Assembly: GCA_021202925.1 (NCBI GenBank)
Contig: JAJQCD010000010.1
Span: 296,695-360,694, forward strand
Direction of reading: 5' to 3'
From: Clostridiales bacterium
GTDB taxonomy: Bacteria; Bacillota; Clostridia; Lachnospirales; Lachnospiraceae
DNA: 64,000 bases
Shown here: positions 7,341 through 16,667 of the stretch, in pieces
Layout: every line of letters begins with the position of its first letter
How positions within the stretch are numbered: position 1 is the stretch's first letter
The notes under the pieces: generated by a model
Seen by the model: the letters and a program-made list of their open reading frames with translations, nothing else
The model's database searches: none
What the model was told of the DNA's origin: nothing
Made by a program: the position numbers and the translations under genes

Positions 7341-8186
7341 ATGGAGTGGAGCAGAAAGCCGGGAAACCAGGAACTGGAGATTCGGGAACGGGATGGCGTA
7401 TGCTTTCTTGCGTTTCCTGCACTTGACCGGACGGGAGTGGTGAAACATGCGTTTTCCACGCGGCTCGGCGGAGTAAGCAGAGGGGTATACGCGACGATGA
7501 ATTTCGGCTTTACCCGTGGGGATGATCCGGCGCATGTGATTGAGAATTATCACCGGATGGCGCATCTTCTGGGAGTTGAGATGAATCGTATGGTCCTCTC
7601 GCATCAGACGCATACGGTGAACGTTCGCCGGGTGACGGAGGCAGATGCAGGCAAAGGAATCGTAAAATCCCGTGATTACGCAAACGTCGATGGGCTGATT
7701 ACAGACGTACCTGGACTGACTCTGGTTACATTTTTTGCCGATTGTGTGCCGTTGTATTTTGTGGATCCGGTGCGTCGGGTGATCGGTCTGTCCCACTCTG
7801 GCTGGCGCGGAACCGTAAAACGGATGGGACAGGTGACGCTGGAACGAATGCGGGAGGAGTATGGCACCGATCCCGCAGATGTGGTTGCCTGCATCGGACC
7901 GAGTATCTGCGGGGATTGCTATGAAGTTGGCGGAGAGGTCGTGGAGGAATTTGCGCAGGCCTTCTCCACATGCCACCACGATCGGATATTCTATGCGAAG
8001 AGCAATGGAAAATATCAGCTGGATCTGTGGGCGGCGAACCGGATTGTGCTGGGAGAAGCCGGCGTGAAGCCGGAGAACATCCATGTGACCGATATCTGCA
8101 CCCACTGTAATCCGCAGCTTTTGTTTTCTCATCGGACGACGGGAGAGGCAAGGGGAAATCTGGCTGCCTTTCTTACGCTGAGATGA
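7341..8186 (+). CDS. pgeF: Purine nucleoside phosphorylase-like / polyphenol oxidase family protein (YfiH/LACC1)
   Basis: 281 residues of the YfiH/DUF152 family. Members have been called laccases, and more recently purine nucleoside phosphorylases or peptidoglycan-editing factors that prevent misincorporation of serine in cell-wall precursors. Visible zinc-site motifs: SHQTHTVNV, FFADCVPLYFVD and GLSHSGWRGTV, plus IGPSICGDCYEVG. Start at 7341 has GGGAGGA upstream. It is the last gene before a convergent terminator. Confidence 0.9.
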   Translation: MEWSRKPGNQELEIRERDGVCFLAFPALDRTGVVKHAFSTRLGGVSRGVYATMNFGFTRGDDPAHVIENYHRMAHLLGVEMNRMVLSHQTHTVNVRRVTEADAGKGIVKSRDYANVDGLITDVPGLTLVTFFADCVPLYFVDPVRRVIGLSHSGWRGTVKRMGQVTLERMREEYGTDPADVVACIGPSICGDCYEVGGEVVEEFAQAFSTCHHDRIFYAKSNGKYQLDLWAANRIVLGEAGVKPENIHVTDICTHCNPQLLFSHRTTGEARGNLAAFLTLR

Positions 8187-8202
8187 ACCGGAAACCGAAC
8201 GA

Positions 8203-8237
8203 AAAACGGGAAGGAATGCCATTGGTGATTCCTTCCC
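8203..8237. terminator. Bidirectional terminator between pgeF and prs
   Basis: GGGAAGGAAT (8208-8217) pairs perfectly with ATTCCTTCCC (8228-8237). On the minus strand it is followed by GTTTTTCG, a good U tract for ending the prs transcript; on the plus strand the tail is weaker (ATATATGCATTTTA). The genes on either side converge. Confidence 0.8.
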
Positions 8238-8248
8238 ATATATGCATT

Positions 8249-9457
8249 TTATGAAATGGTCTGAAAATATTCGTATCCGTCTGCCATGTACTGTGCGACC
8301 AGCCGCTGGATCTTGCTTGTCGGTTCGAGCGTCGAGGCAATGGAAACGTTGTGATTCAGGGAGTTGATAATGGCAGCGATATATTTACTCATATCTGCTT
8401 CGAGATACCACTCCCGATCCAGCAACGCCTGTGGACGATAGTTCAGATTCGTGGTAATCACATAATCGATGTAGCCCTTGCTGTAGAAATCATCAAACTT
8501 TTCCAGTCCGTTGGTAAACAGGCCGAAGGTACAGCAGATCGCAACCTTTGCCGCTTTGCGTTCCTTCAGTGCACGCGCGGTATCCAGCATACTCTCGCCG
8601 GAAGAGATAATGTCATCGATGATCAGCACCGTTTTGCCCTCCACAGAGGAACCCAGGAATTCGTGGGCGACGATCGGATTGCGGCCGTTGACGACCTTGG
8701 AGTAATCCCGGCGCTTGTAGAACATGCCCATATCTACGCCCAGGTTGTTGGCCAGATAGACGGCACGCGGCATCGCACCCTCATCCGGGCTGATCACCAT
8801 CAGATGGTTCTTGTCAATCTTTAAATTCTTATCGTGAGCAAACAGAGCCTTCACAAACTGATAGGTCGGCATAAAGTTGTCAAAACCGCTCAGCGGAATG
8901 GCATTCTGAACTCTGGGATCGTGGGCATCGAAGGTAATGATGTTCTGTACGCCCATGGCAATCAGCTCCTGAAGTCCCATGGCGCAGTCAAGGGATTCCC
9001 GGCTTGTGCGTTTGTGCTGACGGCTCTCATACAGAAACGGCATGATAACATTGACGCGGTGTGCGGTCGCAACGCTGGCGCCGATGATCCGCTTCAGATC
9101 CTGGAAATGGTCATCCGGAGACATGTGATGGGAATAACCGCTGACGGTGTAAGAAAGGCTGTAATTGGTGACGTCGACCATTGCGTAGAGATCGGCGCCG
9201 CGTACGGATTCCTGGAGAACACCCTTGGCCTCGCCAGTGCCAAACCGCGAGCATCTGCATTTGAGAAGATAGGAATCCACATCATAGCCGCGGTAATGCA
9301 GATCCTGCTGGCGGCGAATCAATTCTTTTGTATCATTCTGGCGGAACTGGACGATGTAATCGTTGACTTTCGAGGCAAGATCACGGCAGCTTTCGAGTGC
9401 GGCGATCTTGAGCGGTGCGACGGGCAGGACATCATTAAACACATAATTATTTGCCAT
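8249..9457 (-). CDS. prs: Ribose-phosphate pyrophosphokinase, long divergent form
   Basis: 402 residues, compared with about 315 for classical Prs. It would make PRPP from ribose-5-phosphate and ATP. The C-terminal half has the PRPP-binding loop TVLIIDDIISSGESM (276-290) and a KRR flexible-loop triplet (248-250); FDAHDPR (176-182) aligns with the classical DLHA metal site but is altered. The N-terminal 80 residues have no clear match to classical Prs. The start at 9457 has GGAGGAG 9 bases upstream. A good promoter lies at 9522-9551 and a terminator follows. It is the only long minus-strand gene before lexA. Confidence 0.85.
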   Translation of the reverse strand: MANNYVFNDVLPVAPLKIAALESCRDLASKVNDYIVQFRQNDTKELIRRQQDLHYRGYDVDSYLLKCRCSRFGTGEAKGVLQESVRGADLYAMVDVTNYSLSYTVSGYSHHMSPDDHFQDLKRIIGASVATAHRVNVIMPFLYESRQHKRTSRESLDCAMGLQELIAMGVQNIITFDAHDPRVQNAIPLSGFDNFMPTYQFVKALFAHDKNLKIDKNHLMVISPDEGAMPRAVYLANNLGVDMGMFYKRRDYSKVVNGRNPIVAHEFLGSSVEGKTVLIIDDIISSGESMLDTARALKERKAAKVAICCTFGLFTNGLEKFDDFYSKGYIDYVITTNLNYRPQALLDREWYLEADMSKYIAAIINSLNHNVSIASTLEPTSKIQRLVAQYMADGYEYFQTIS

Positions 9458-9521
9458 GGTATAACGCTCCTCCACAGTGGGCATAGGTAAAACCGGTAAA
9501 AAACAGGTTAAATTCATTTCA

Positions 9522-9551
9522 TTTATACCATCCGATTGCATCTCGCGTCAA
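9522..9551 (-). promoter_or_regulatory. Probable prs promoter
   Basis: Reading the minus strand: TTGACG (9551-9546), an 18-base spacer, TATAAA (9527-9522). Leader of about 60 bases to the prs ATG. Confidence 0.6.
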
Positions 9552-9596
9552 TAGGTCCGGTCATATTTTGTGAAAAAAAACAAAAAACGGTTCCGG

Positions 9597-9625
9597 TTTA
9601 CAAAAACGGGAAATCTTGTTATCAT
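9597..9625 (+). promoter_or_regulatory. Probable promoter of the DUF512 gene
   Basis: TTTACA (9597-9602), 17-base spacer, TATCAT (9620-9625), about 28 bases ahead of the start codon. It fires away from the prs promoter. Confidence 0.6.
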
Positions 9626-9652
9626 TAGGAAAGAACAGGAAAGGGAACTGGT

Positions 9653-11182
9653 ATGAAGAAAAAAGGACATCGGATTAAGTCCGTCGATCGGGGTTCCATA
9701 GCCGAAGAACTGGAAATTGAGGCAGGAGATCGACTCCTCACGGTCAACGGGCATGAGGTGGAAGACATTTTTGATTATGAATATTATGTGGATAATGAGA
9801 GCATAACCCTGTTGATTGAAAAAGCGGATGGTGAATTGTGGGAACTGGAGATTGAGAATGACGGCCAGGACCCGGGACTGAATTTCGAGAATGGACTGAT
9901 GAGCGATTATAAGTCCTGCAGCAACAAATGTATTTTTTGCTTTATCGATCAGATGCCGCCGGGAATGCGGGAGACGCTTTATTTTAAAGATGACGATTCC
10001 AGACTGTCGTATCTGCAGGGCAATTATGTTACACTGACGAATATGAAGGATCACGACATCCAGCGTATTATTGATTTCAAGCTGGCGCCGATTAATATTT
10101 CCGTTCACACGACGAACCCACAGTTACGCTGTGAGATGCTGCACAACCGTTTCGCCGGCGAGTCACTGGCACGGATTGACACGCTATATGAGGCGGGGAT
10201 TCCGATGAACGGTCAGATCGTGTTATGCAGGGATGTAAATGATGGGGCGGAGCTGGATCGGACAATCCGCGATCTGATGAAATATATTCCCTGTATGCAG
10301 AGCGTGTCTGTCGTACCGGTCGGGCTAACAAAATACCGGGACGGCCTCTATCCGATGAAGGCGTTTGACCGGGAGTCGGCGGAGGACGCCTTACAGATCA
10401 TTGAGAAATGGCAGCAGAAGATTTTTGCGGAGCATGGTATTTATTTCATCCACGCCAGCGATGAGTTTTATATCATGGCGGAACGGGAACTTCCGGAAGA
10501 CGAACGCTATGATGGATATCCGCAGCTGGAGAACGGAGTCGGCATGCTGCGTCTTCTGGATACTGAGGTGACGGAAGCACTGGAAGAAATGGAGGCAGAA
10601 GAAAATTCGGTTCATGCAAATGCAGAATCCCTTCCGGTGGGAGACGATGACAATGAAACCGCCATATCCGAAGAAAATGTGGAGTGCGAGTGGGATGATC
10701 CGCAGGATGAAGAGCGATATTGCGAGGAAATGTGGGAGGACAGCTGCACCGATCCGCTTTTTTGCGGAACGCCGGAGAAAGAAAGCCTCTCTCTGGCGAC
10801 CGGTATGCTGGCCTATCCTTATATCAAAAGGCAGATTGAAAAAATCACGGAGCGCTATCCGCAGAAGACGGTTCATCTCTATGCGATCCGCAATGATTTT
10901 TTCGGCGATACGATTACCGTTGCCGGGCTGATTACGGGGCAGGACATTGAGAAACAGCTGACAGGAAAAAATCTGGGTTCCAGGCTGCTTCTTCCTGCCT
11001 GCATGTTTCGCAGCGGGGAGGACGTCTTTCTGGACGACGTCTCTCTTGGCGAGGTGGAAACCGCTTTACAAGTTCCGGTGAATATTGTAAAATCAAGCGG
11101 GCGGGATCTGGTGCGGACGATCCTGTATGCCGGTTCGGAAGCGTTTGCCGAACATGGCGAATATGAATTGCAATCGCTATAG
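9653..11182 (+). CDS. DUF512 family radical-SAM/PDZ protein with an acidic Cys-containing insert
   Basis: 509 residues. A PDZ-like N-terminal part ([24 protein letters not shown]) precedes a Cys motif C89-x3-C93-x2-C96 in [20 protein letters not shown] and a C-terminal DUF512 domain. The family is annotated as a putative Fe-S oxidoreductase and often sits next to der; its function is not established. Residues about 311-378 form an insert: 24 of the 60 residues 311-370 are Asp/Glu, with Cys at 345, 357, 365 and 371 overall. Usual family length is about 430-450. der follows after 65 bases. Confidence 0.85.
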   Translation: MKKKGHRIKSVDRGSIAEELEIEAGDRLLTVNGHEVEDIFDYEYYVDNESITLLIEKADGELWELEIENDGQDPGLNFENGLMSDYKSCSNKCIFCFIDQMPPGMRETLYFKDDDSRLSYLQGNYVTLTNMKDHDIQRIIDFKLAPINISVHTTNPQLRCEMLHNRFAGESLARIDTLYEAGIPMNGQIVLCRDVNDGAELDRTIRDLMKYIPCMQSVSVVPVGLTKYRDGLYPMKAFDRESAEDALQIIEKWQQKIFAEHGIYFIHASDEFYIMAERELPEDERYDGYPQLENGVGMLRLLDTEVTEALEEMEAEENSVHANAESLPVGDDDNETAISEENVECEWDDPQDEERYCEEMWEDSCTDPLFCGTPEKESLSLATGMLAYPYIKRQIEKITERYPQKTVHLYAIRNDFFGDTITVAGLITGQDIEKQLTGKNLGSRLLLPACMFRSGEDVFLDDVSLGEVETALQVPVNIVKSSGRDLVRTILYAGSEAFAEHGEYELQSL

Positions 11183-11247
11183 CATGTCTTACCTGGTTTC
11201 GGACAGGGATAAGAGGATGCAGACAGATAAGAAGGAGAAAGTCAAAA

Positions 11248-12576
11248 ATGAGCAAACCAATCGTAGCAATCGTCGGGCGCCCGAATGTCGGGAAGTCCAC
11301 CCTGTTCAATGCGCTGGCAGGTGAGACGATCTCCATCGTGAAGGATACGCCGGGTGTGACCAGGGATCGAATTTATGCGGACTGTACCTGGCTGAATATG
11401 AATTTTACACTGGTTGATACCGGAGGCATCGAGCCGGAAAGCAGGGATGTGATTCTGGCACAGATGCGTGAGCAGGCGCAGATCGCCATCGATACGGCGC
11501 ATGTCATTATTTTTATCGTTGATGTGCGGCAGGGGATGGTGGACGCTGATACGAAAGTGGTGGATATGCTGAGAAAGGCCGGTAAACCGGTTGTCCTGGC
11601 GGTCAACAAGGTGGACAGTTTTCAGAAATTCGGCAATGACGTATACGAATTTTACAATCTGGGAATCGGAGATCCGATTCCGGTGTCGGCGGCTTCCCGG
11701 TTGGGAATCGGGGATCTTCTGGATGAGGTGACAAAGCATTTTACCCTGGAGCAGACGGAGGAGGAAGAGGATGAGCGTCCGCGTGTGGCGATCGTCGGCA
11801 AGCCGAATGTGGGCAAGTCTTCCATCATCAACCGGATCCTTGGATATGAGCGTGTCATTGTCTCGGATATCGCCGGTACGACACGGGATGCGGTGGATAC
11901 GCAGGTAAAGTATAACGGAACAGAGTATGTTTTTATTGATACAGCCGGCCTGCGCCGCAAGAGCAAAATCAAAGAGGATCTGGAGCGCTACAGCATCATC
12001 CGTACCGTCTCGGCGGTCGAGCGCGCGGATGTGGTCATTCTAGTGATCGACGCGGTCGAGGGCGTGACCGAACAGGATGCCAAGATTGCCGGAATCGCGC
12101 ATGATCGGGGTAAAGGAATCATCGTCGCGGTGAACAAATGGGACGCGGTCGAGAAGAATGACCGGACGATCTATGAGTACACGAAGAAGATCCGGGATAC
12201 GCTGTCGTTTATGCCTTACGCGGAACTCGTGTTTATCTCCGCAGTGACCGGGCAACGGATCGGAAAGATGTTCGAGATCATCGATATGGTGCGGGAAAAC
12301 CAGAATATGCGTGTCGCGACCGGGGTTCTCAATGAGATTATGACACAGGCGGTCGCCATGCAGCAGCCACCGTCTGATAAGGGGAAACGTCTGAAGTTGT
12401 TCTATATGACGCAGGTGGCTGTCAAGCCGCCGACCTTTGTGGTCTTTGTCAATGATAAGCAGCTGATGCATTTTTCCTATGTCCGCTATCTGGAAAATCA
12501 GATTCGGAATACATTCGGGTTCAAGGGAACGGCTCTGAAGTTTCTGATCCGCGAGCGTTCCGGAAAGGAGCAGTGA
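11248..12576 (+). CDS. der: Ribosome assembly GTPase Der (EngA)
   Basis: 442-residue double-GTPase essential for 50S assembly. Two tandem G domains, each with a P-loop ([12 protein letters not shown] near residue 9 and [14 protein letters not shown] near 185) and DTGG/DTAG and NKVD/NKWD motifs. A C-terminal KH-like domain ends the protein ([14 protein letters not shown]). AAGGAGA lies 10 bases upstream. Its stop overlaps the plsY region, so translation may be coupled. Confidence 0.98.
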   Translation: MSKPIVAIVGRPNVGKSTLFNALAGETISIVKDTPGVTRDRIYADCTWLNMNFTLVDTGGIEPESRDVILAQMREQAQIAIDTAHVIIFIVDVRQGMVDADTKVVDMLRKAGKPVVLAVNKVDSFQKFGNDVYEFYNLGIGDPIPVSAASRLGIGDLLDEVTKHFTLEQTEEEEDERPRVAIVGKPNVGKSSIINRILGYERVIVSDIAGTTRDAVDTQVKYNGTEYVFIDTAGLRRKSKIKEDLERYSIIRTVSAVERADVVILVIDAVEGVTEQDAKIAGIAHDRGKGIIVAVNKWDAVEKNDRTIYEYTKKIRDTLSFMPYAELVFISAVTGQRIGKMFEIIDMVRENQNMRVATGVLNEIMTQAVAMQQPPSDKGKRLKLFYMTQVAVKPPTFVVFVNDKQLMHFSYVRYLENQIRNTFGFKGTALKFLIRERSGKEQ

Positions 12577-12578
12577 CG

Positions 12579-13217
12579 ATGGAACGGGTGATCTGTCTGG
12601 TGTACGGCTATGTATTCGGGCTCCTGCAGAGCGGTTATCTGTACAGCAGATCGAAGGGGATGGATATTCGCAATTATGGGAGCGGAAATTCCGGCAGTAC
12701 GAATGTACTGCGTGTGATGGGCAAGCGGGCGGCCGCAATTGTGTTCATCGGAGACGCGGGCAAGATGATCATCGCCTGCCTTCTGACAAGGTATCTGTTC
12801 CGGAATCAGCCGGATCATATGTATCTGTATCTTTTGTATACGGCATTTGGCGTTATCCTGGGGCACAATTTCCCGTTTTACATGGGATTTAAGGGCGGTA
12901 AGGGGATCGCTGCCACAGCCGGTCTTTTTGCATCGACAGACTGGCGGCTGGCCGTTGTCTGTCTGGTCGTTTTTGCGGTGACGGTCGCGGTGACCAGGTA
13001 TGTTTCACTGGGATCCATTTTGATCGTGACTGTATTTTTCCTGTGGATGGTATTCTTTGGAAGGAGAGGAGATTACGGCCTCGCAGGTTCTGTTTTACCG
13101 GAATTTGACGCGATCGCATTTCTGATTATGGCGATGGCTGTCTGGCGGCACAGGGCGAATATCCGCAGGCTTATCTCAGGTACGGAAAACAAGGTTGGAG
13201 CGAAGAAAACAGCGTGA
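12579..13217 (+). CDS. plsY: Glycerol-3-phosphate acyltransferase PlsY
   Basis: 212-residue polytopic membrane enzyme that transfers acyl from acyl-phosphate to glycerol-3-phosphate, the first step of phospholipid synthesis. Family motifs: YGSGNSGSTNVLRVMG (loop 1), GHNFPFYMGFKGGKGIAAT (loop 2) and, near the end, WRHRANIRRLISGTE. The ATG at 12579 is favoured over a GTG at 12573 because GGAAAGGAG then sits 9 bases upstream. The following gpsA makes its substrate. Confidence 0.95.
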   Translation: MERVICLVYGYVFGLLQSGYLYSRSKGMDIRNYGSGNSGSTNVLRVMGKRAAAIVFIGDAGKMIIACLLTRYLFRNQPDHMYLYLLYTAFGVILGHNFPFYMGFKGGKGIAATAGLFASTDWRLAVVCLVVFAVTVAVTRYVSLGSILIVTVFFLWMVFFGRRGDYGLAGSVLPEFDAIAFLIMAMAVWRHRANIRRLISGTENKVGAKKTA

Positions 13218-13242
13218 TAGCAATCTGGAACGGAGGAACATC

Positions 13243-14250
13243 ATGGGATCAGTCAGCATCATCGGATCGGGCAGCTGGGGCATTGCCCTTTCCGCTTTGT
13301 TACATAATAATGGCCACCGCGTGACGGTCTGGTCTGCCTTTGAGGCGGAGTCGGAGGCCTTGAGGACGACGAGGCAGTTAAAGACGCTTCCGGGGCTCGT
13401 TCTGCCGGAAGATATGGAATTTACGACCGACCTTGAGGCGGCCATGTCTGACCGGGATCTGCTGGTTACGGCCTCTCCGTCGATTTATGTGCGTGGCGTC
13501 GCCCGGCAGATGCGTCCATATTGCCGGGATGGACAGATTATTGTCAATGTTGCTAAGGGGATCGAGGAAGAAACACTGATGACGCTTTCCGGCGTCCTCG
13601 GCGAAGAACTTCCCATGGCGAATGTTGCGGTTCTGTCCGGGCCAAGCCATGCGGAGGAGGTTTGCCGGGGGCTGCCGACTACCTGCGTGACGGGCGCCAG
13701 GGACAGGGCGACGGCTGAATTTGTTCAGAACTGCTTCATGAGCCCGGTGTTCCGTGTATACACCAGCCCGGATATCCTGGGCATCGAACTGGGCGCGGCG
13801 CTCAAAAATGTCATTGCGTTGGCCGCAGGGATTGCGGACGGACTCGGCTATGGCGATAATACGAAGGCAGCGCTGATCACACGGGGCATCTATGAGATCA
13901 CCAGACTCGGCATCGCAATGGGTGGCCGGGTGGAAACCTTTGGCGGTCTTTCCGGTATTGGTGACCTGATTGTGACCTGCGCCAGCATGCACAGCCGCAA
14001 CCGGCGTGCCGGTATTCTGATCGGGAAGGGCTACACGATGGAAGCGGCGATGAATGAGGTGCAGATGGTTGTGGAGGGCGTTTATTCCGCCAAGGCCGGT
14101 CTGGCACTTGGAAAAAAGTATGGGATTGATCTTCCAATCATTGAAGAGGTGAATCATGTTCTCTTTGACGGGAAACCTGCGAAGGATGCGGTCGGCGACC
14201 TGATGCTTCGTCATCGGACCGACGAAACTGCGTCTGCGAAATGGGAATAA
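13243..14250 (+). CDS. gpsA: Glycerol-3-phosphate dehydrogenase [NAD(P)+]
   Basis: 335 residues. Reduces dihydroxyacetone phosphate to sn-glycerol-3-phosphate for lipid synthesis. N-terminal Rossmann motif GSGSWGIALS; conserved KGIEEETL, LSGPSHAEEV, GAALKNVIALAAGIADGLGYGDNTKAALITRG and TFGGLSGIGDLIVTC follow. The start at 13243 has CGGAGG 8 bases upstream; open frame before it overlaps plsY. The pairing with plsY makes a two-step phosphatidic acid entry unit. Confidence 0.97.
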   Translation: MGSVSIIGSGSWGIALSALLHNNGHRVTVWSAFEAESEALRTTRQLKTLPGLVLPEDMEFTTDLEAAMSDRDLLVTASPSIYVRGVARQMRPYCRDGQIIVNVAKGIEEETLMTLSGVLGEELPMANVAVLSGPSHAEEVCRGLPTTCVTGARDRATAEFVQNCFMSPVFRVYTSPDILGIELGAALKNVIALAAGIADGLGYGDNTKAALITRGIYEITRLGIAMGGRVETFGGLSGIGDLIVTCASMHSRNRRAGILIGKGYTMEAAMNEVQMVVEGVYSAKAGLALGKKYGIDLPIIEEVNHVLFDGKPAKDAVGDLMLRHRTDETASAKWE

Positions 14251-14259
14251 ACAAAATGC

Positions 14260-14288
14260 TTGACATTGTTCCTTTGTGCAACTATAAT
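14260..14288 (+). promoter_or_regulatory. Consensus sigma-A promoter of the liv operon
   Basis: TTGACA (14260-14265), 17-base spacer, TATAAT (14283-14288): both hexamers perfect. Predicted leader of about 100 bases before livJ. Confidence 0.88.
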
Positions 14289-14308
14289 AATGTCAGCTTT
14301 AAGGACGA

Positions 14309-14330
14309 GGCATACCGCTTGAGGTATGCC
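14309..14330 (+). promoter_or_regulatory. Hairpin in the liv leader
   Basis: GGCATACC (14309-14316) pairs perfectly with GGTATGCC (14323-14330) around GCTTGA, followed by CGTTTCTTG. It sits about 15 bases into the transcript and could attenuate or stabilise the message. No known riboswitch consensus is recognised in the leader. Confidence 0.5.
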
Positions 14331-14397
14331 CGTTTCTTGCTTATGCCTTACAGTTATGAGACTGGTGGGGCTGTGAATAAAAGAGGAGGATATTATG

Positions 14398-15636
14398 ATG
14401 AAGAAGAGAATGTTCAGTTTGGGTATGGCGGTTCTTATGGCCGCATCCATGACCGCCTGTGGCGGAAGCAGCAGTTCTTCTGCGACGACTGCAGCAGCGG
14501 CGGCAGAGACCGAAGCAGCAGAGGCAGCAGAGGCAGAGGACTCCGCGGAAGAGACCGAGGCAGCAGCGGCAGATGATGGCGCGACGTTTAAGATTGGTGT
14601 GATTGGACCGCTGACCGGAGCGGCTGCCGCTTATGGTGTCGGCGTTGCGAACGGCGCGGATCTGGCAGTGAAGGAGATCAATGCGGCTGGCGGTATCAAT
14701 GGATATCAGGTAGAACTGAATTCACAGGATGACGAACACGATCCGGAGAAGTCGGTGAACGCTTATAACACTCTGAAGGACTGGGGCGCTCAGATGATCG
14801 TTGGTTCGGTGACATCCAAGCCATGTATCGCAGTCGTAGCTGAGACTTCCGCTGACAATATGTTCCAGATCACTCCGTCCGGTTCCGCTGTCGAGTGCAT
14901 CTCCGGAGACAATGCGTTCCGTGTATGCTTCTCTGATCCGTCGCAGGGCAAGGCTTCCGCTCAGTATATCGGAGAACACGCTCTGGCAACGAAGATTGGT
15001 ATCATCTATGACAGTTCCACCGAGTATTCGTCCGGTATCCGTGAGGCGTTTGTGGCCGAGGCTGCTAATCAGGGACTGGAGATTGTAGCGGATGAGGCGT
15101 TTACTGCGGACAGCGCGACGGATTTTTCCGTTCAGCTGGATAAGATGAATGAGGCTGGCGCGGAGCTGGTATTCCTGCCGATTTATTATCAGGAGGCTTC
15201 TATTATTCTGAAGCAGGCATCTGACAAGGAGTTTGCGCCGATCTTCTTCGGTGTGGACGGCATGGACGGTATTCTGACGGTTGATAACTTTGACACTTCT
15301 CTGGCAGAAGGCGTGATGCTGCTGACTCCGTTCTCTACTACAGAGGAAGGCAGCCTGCAGTTTACTGCTGATTATACGGCGGCGTACGGTGAGGAGCCGA
15401 ATCAGTTTGCGGCGGATTCCTACGATGCGATCTATGCGATCAAGGCTGCGGCTGAGGCTGCGGATGTCAATCCGGACATGAGCTATTCTGATATCTGTGA
15501 CGCACTGAAGGTTGCCATGACGGAGATTTCCATTGATGGACTGACCGGTGAGAACATGACCTGGGATGCTTCCGGCGAGACCGGCAAGGCTCCGAAGGCC
15601 GTCATGATTGTGAATGGTGTTTACGAGATGCAGTAA
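14398..15636 (+). CDS. livJ: Branched-chain amino acid ABC transporter substrate-binding lipoprotein
   Basis: 412 residues (413 from the ATG at 14395). Lipoprotein signal with Cys in MTACGG at about 20-22, then a long Ala/Glu/Ser linker to residue 60, then a type-I periplasmic-binding fold starting FKIGVIGPLTGAAAAYG. Captures Leu/Ile/Val (or a related ligand) outside the cell and delivers it to LivHM. AGGAGG is 8 bases from 14398 and 5 from 14395, favouring the second ATG. First gene of the operon. Confidence 0.93.
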   Translation: MKKRMFSLGMAVLMAASMTACGGSSSSSATTAAAAAETEAAEAAEAEDSAEETEAAAADDGATFKIGVIGPLTGAAAAYGVGVANGADLAVKEINAAGGINGYQVELNSQDDEHDPEKSVNAYNTLKDWGAQMIVGSVTSKPCIAVVAETSADNMFQITPSGSAVECISGDNAFRVCFSDPSQGKASAQYIGEHALATKIGIIYDSSTEYSSGIREAFVAEAANQGLEIVADEAFTADSATDFSVQLDKMNEAGAELVFLPIYYQEASIILKQASDKEFAPIFFGVDGMDGILTVDNFDTSLAEGVMLLTPFSTTEEGSLQFTADYTAAYGEEPNQFAADSYDAIYAIKAAAEAADVNPDMSYSDICDALKVAMTEISIDGLTGENMTWDASGETGKAPKAVMIVNGVYEMQ

Positions 15637-15703
15637 GGTCAGCAAACGACAAATGCTTCTGACGTTTTTTATCGTATGTTTTTCCTGCTTCATGCAGATC
15701 CAA

Positions 15704-15731
15704 CAGGGGGTCGTCCGCAGACGGCTCCCTG
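15704..15731 (+). terminator. Hairpin between livJ and livH
   Basis: CAGGGGG (15704-15710) with CTCCCTG (15725-15731), extended by TCGTC/GACGG around CGCA. There is no U tract, so it may be an mRNA-stabilising hairpin that keeps livJ message more abundant than the permease genes. Confidence 0.5.
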
Positions 15732-15776
15732 TGTGTCGCCGACCGGTACGGATTTTTACTTAAAGAGGGGTATTTT

Positions 15777-16658
15777 ATGAGTTTTCTGTCTTATCTGATC
15801 AATGGCATCAGTCTGGGAAGTGTTTACGCCATCATTGCCCTTGGATACACGATGGTTTACGGGATAGCAAAGATGCTGAATTTTGCTCACGGTGACATCA
15901 TCATGGTGGGTGCGTTCGTCACCTTTACCATGGTAAGTACCTGTGGATATCCGCCAATGGTTGGCGTTCTGTGCGCCATTGTGTTCTGTACGGTACTCGG
16001 TGTTGTCATCGAGCGGGTAGCATATAAGCCTCTGCGGGGCGCATCGAAGCTGGCGGTCCTGATTACGGCGATCGGTGTGAGCTATCTGTTGCAGAATCTG
16101 GCATTGCTGATTTTCGGTTCGAATTCCCATCAGTTTACTTCGGTGGTGGCGTTGCCGAATCTGAAGCTTGCGGATGGCGCTCTGACCATTTCCAGCGTGA
16201 CGATCGTGACGATCCTCTTGTGTATCATCATTATGGTAGTGCTGCTGACGTTCATCAATAAGACAAAAATCGGACAGGCCATGCTTGCCGTCTCAGAGGA
16301 TAATGGAGCTGCAACTCTGATGGGAATCGATGTGAACCGAACCATTGCGGTGACATTTGCCATTGGTTCCGCTCTGGCGGCAATTGCCGGTGCGCTGCTG
16401 TGCTCCGCCTATCCGTCTCTGACTCCCTACACGGGTTCCATGCCTGGCATTAAGGCGTTCGTGGCGGCTGTGTTTGGAGGAATTGGTTCCATTCCCGGGG
16501 CGTTTATCGGCGGTGTACTTCTCGGTATTATTGAAAACCTGTCCAAGGCATATATATCGTCTCAGCTTTCTGATGCCATTGTGTTCTCCGTGCTGATCAT
16601 TGTGCTTCTGGTACGTCCGACCGGCATTATGGGGAAGAAGATCAATGAGAAAGTGTAG
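15777..16658 (+). CDS. livH: Branched-chain amino acid ABC transporter permease LivH
   Basis: 293-residue inner-membrane permease with about eight hydrophobic segments. It opens with LINGISLGSVYAIIALGYTM and contains LNFAHGDIIMVGAF, both LivH signatures, plus the cytoplasmic coupling segment around ATLMGIDVNRTIAVTFAIGS. It forms the channel with LivM. AAAGAGGGG precedes the ATG. livM follows directly at its stop. Confidence 0.96.
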   Translation: MSFLSYLINGISLGSVYAIIALGYTMVYGIAKMLNFAHGDIIMVGAFVTFTMVSTCGYPPMVGVLCAIVFCTVLGVVIERVAYKPLRGASKLAVLITAIGVSYLLQNLALLIFGSNSHQFTSVVALPNLKLADGALTISSVTIVTILLCIIIMVVLLTFINKTKIGQAMLAVSEDNGAATLMGIDVNRTIAVTFAIGSALAAIAGALLCSAYPSLTPYTGSMPGIKAFVAAVFGGIGSIPGAFIGGVLLGIIENLSKAYISSQLSDAIVFSVLIIVLLVRPTGIMGKKINEKV

Positions 16659-16667
16659 GTGCCCGAG

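Noticed and set aside
14722..15693. Minus-strand frame opposite livJ
   Set aside because: Shadow of livJ; no family similarity.
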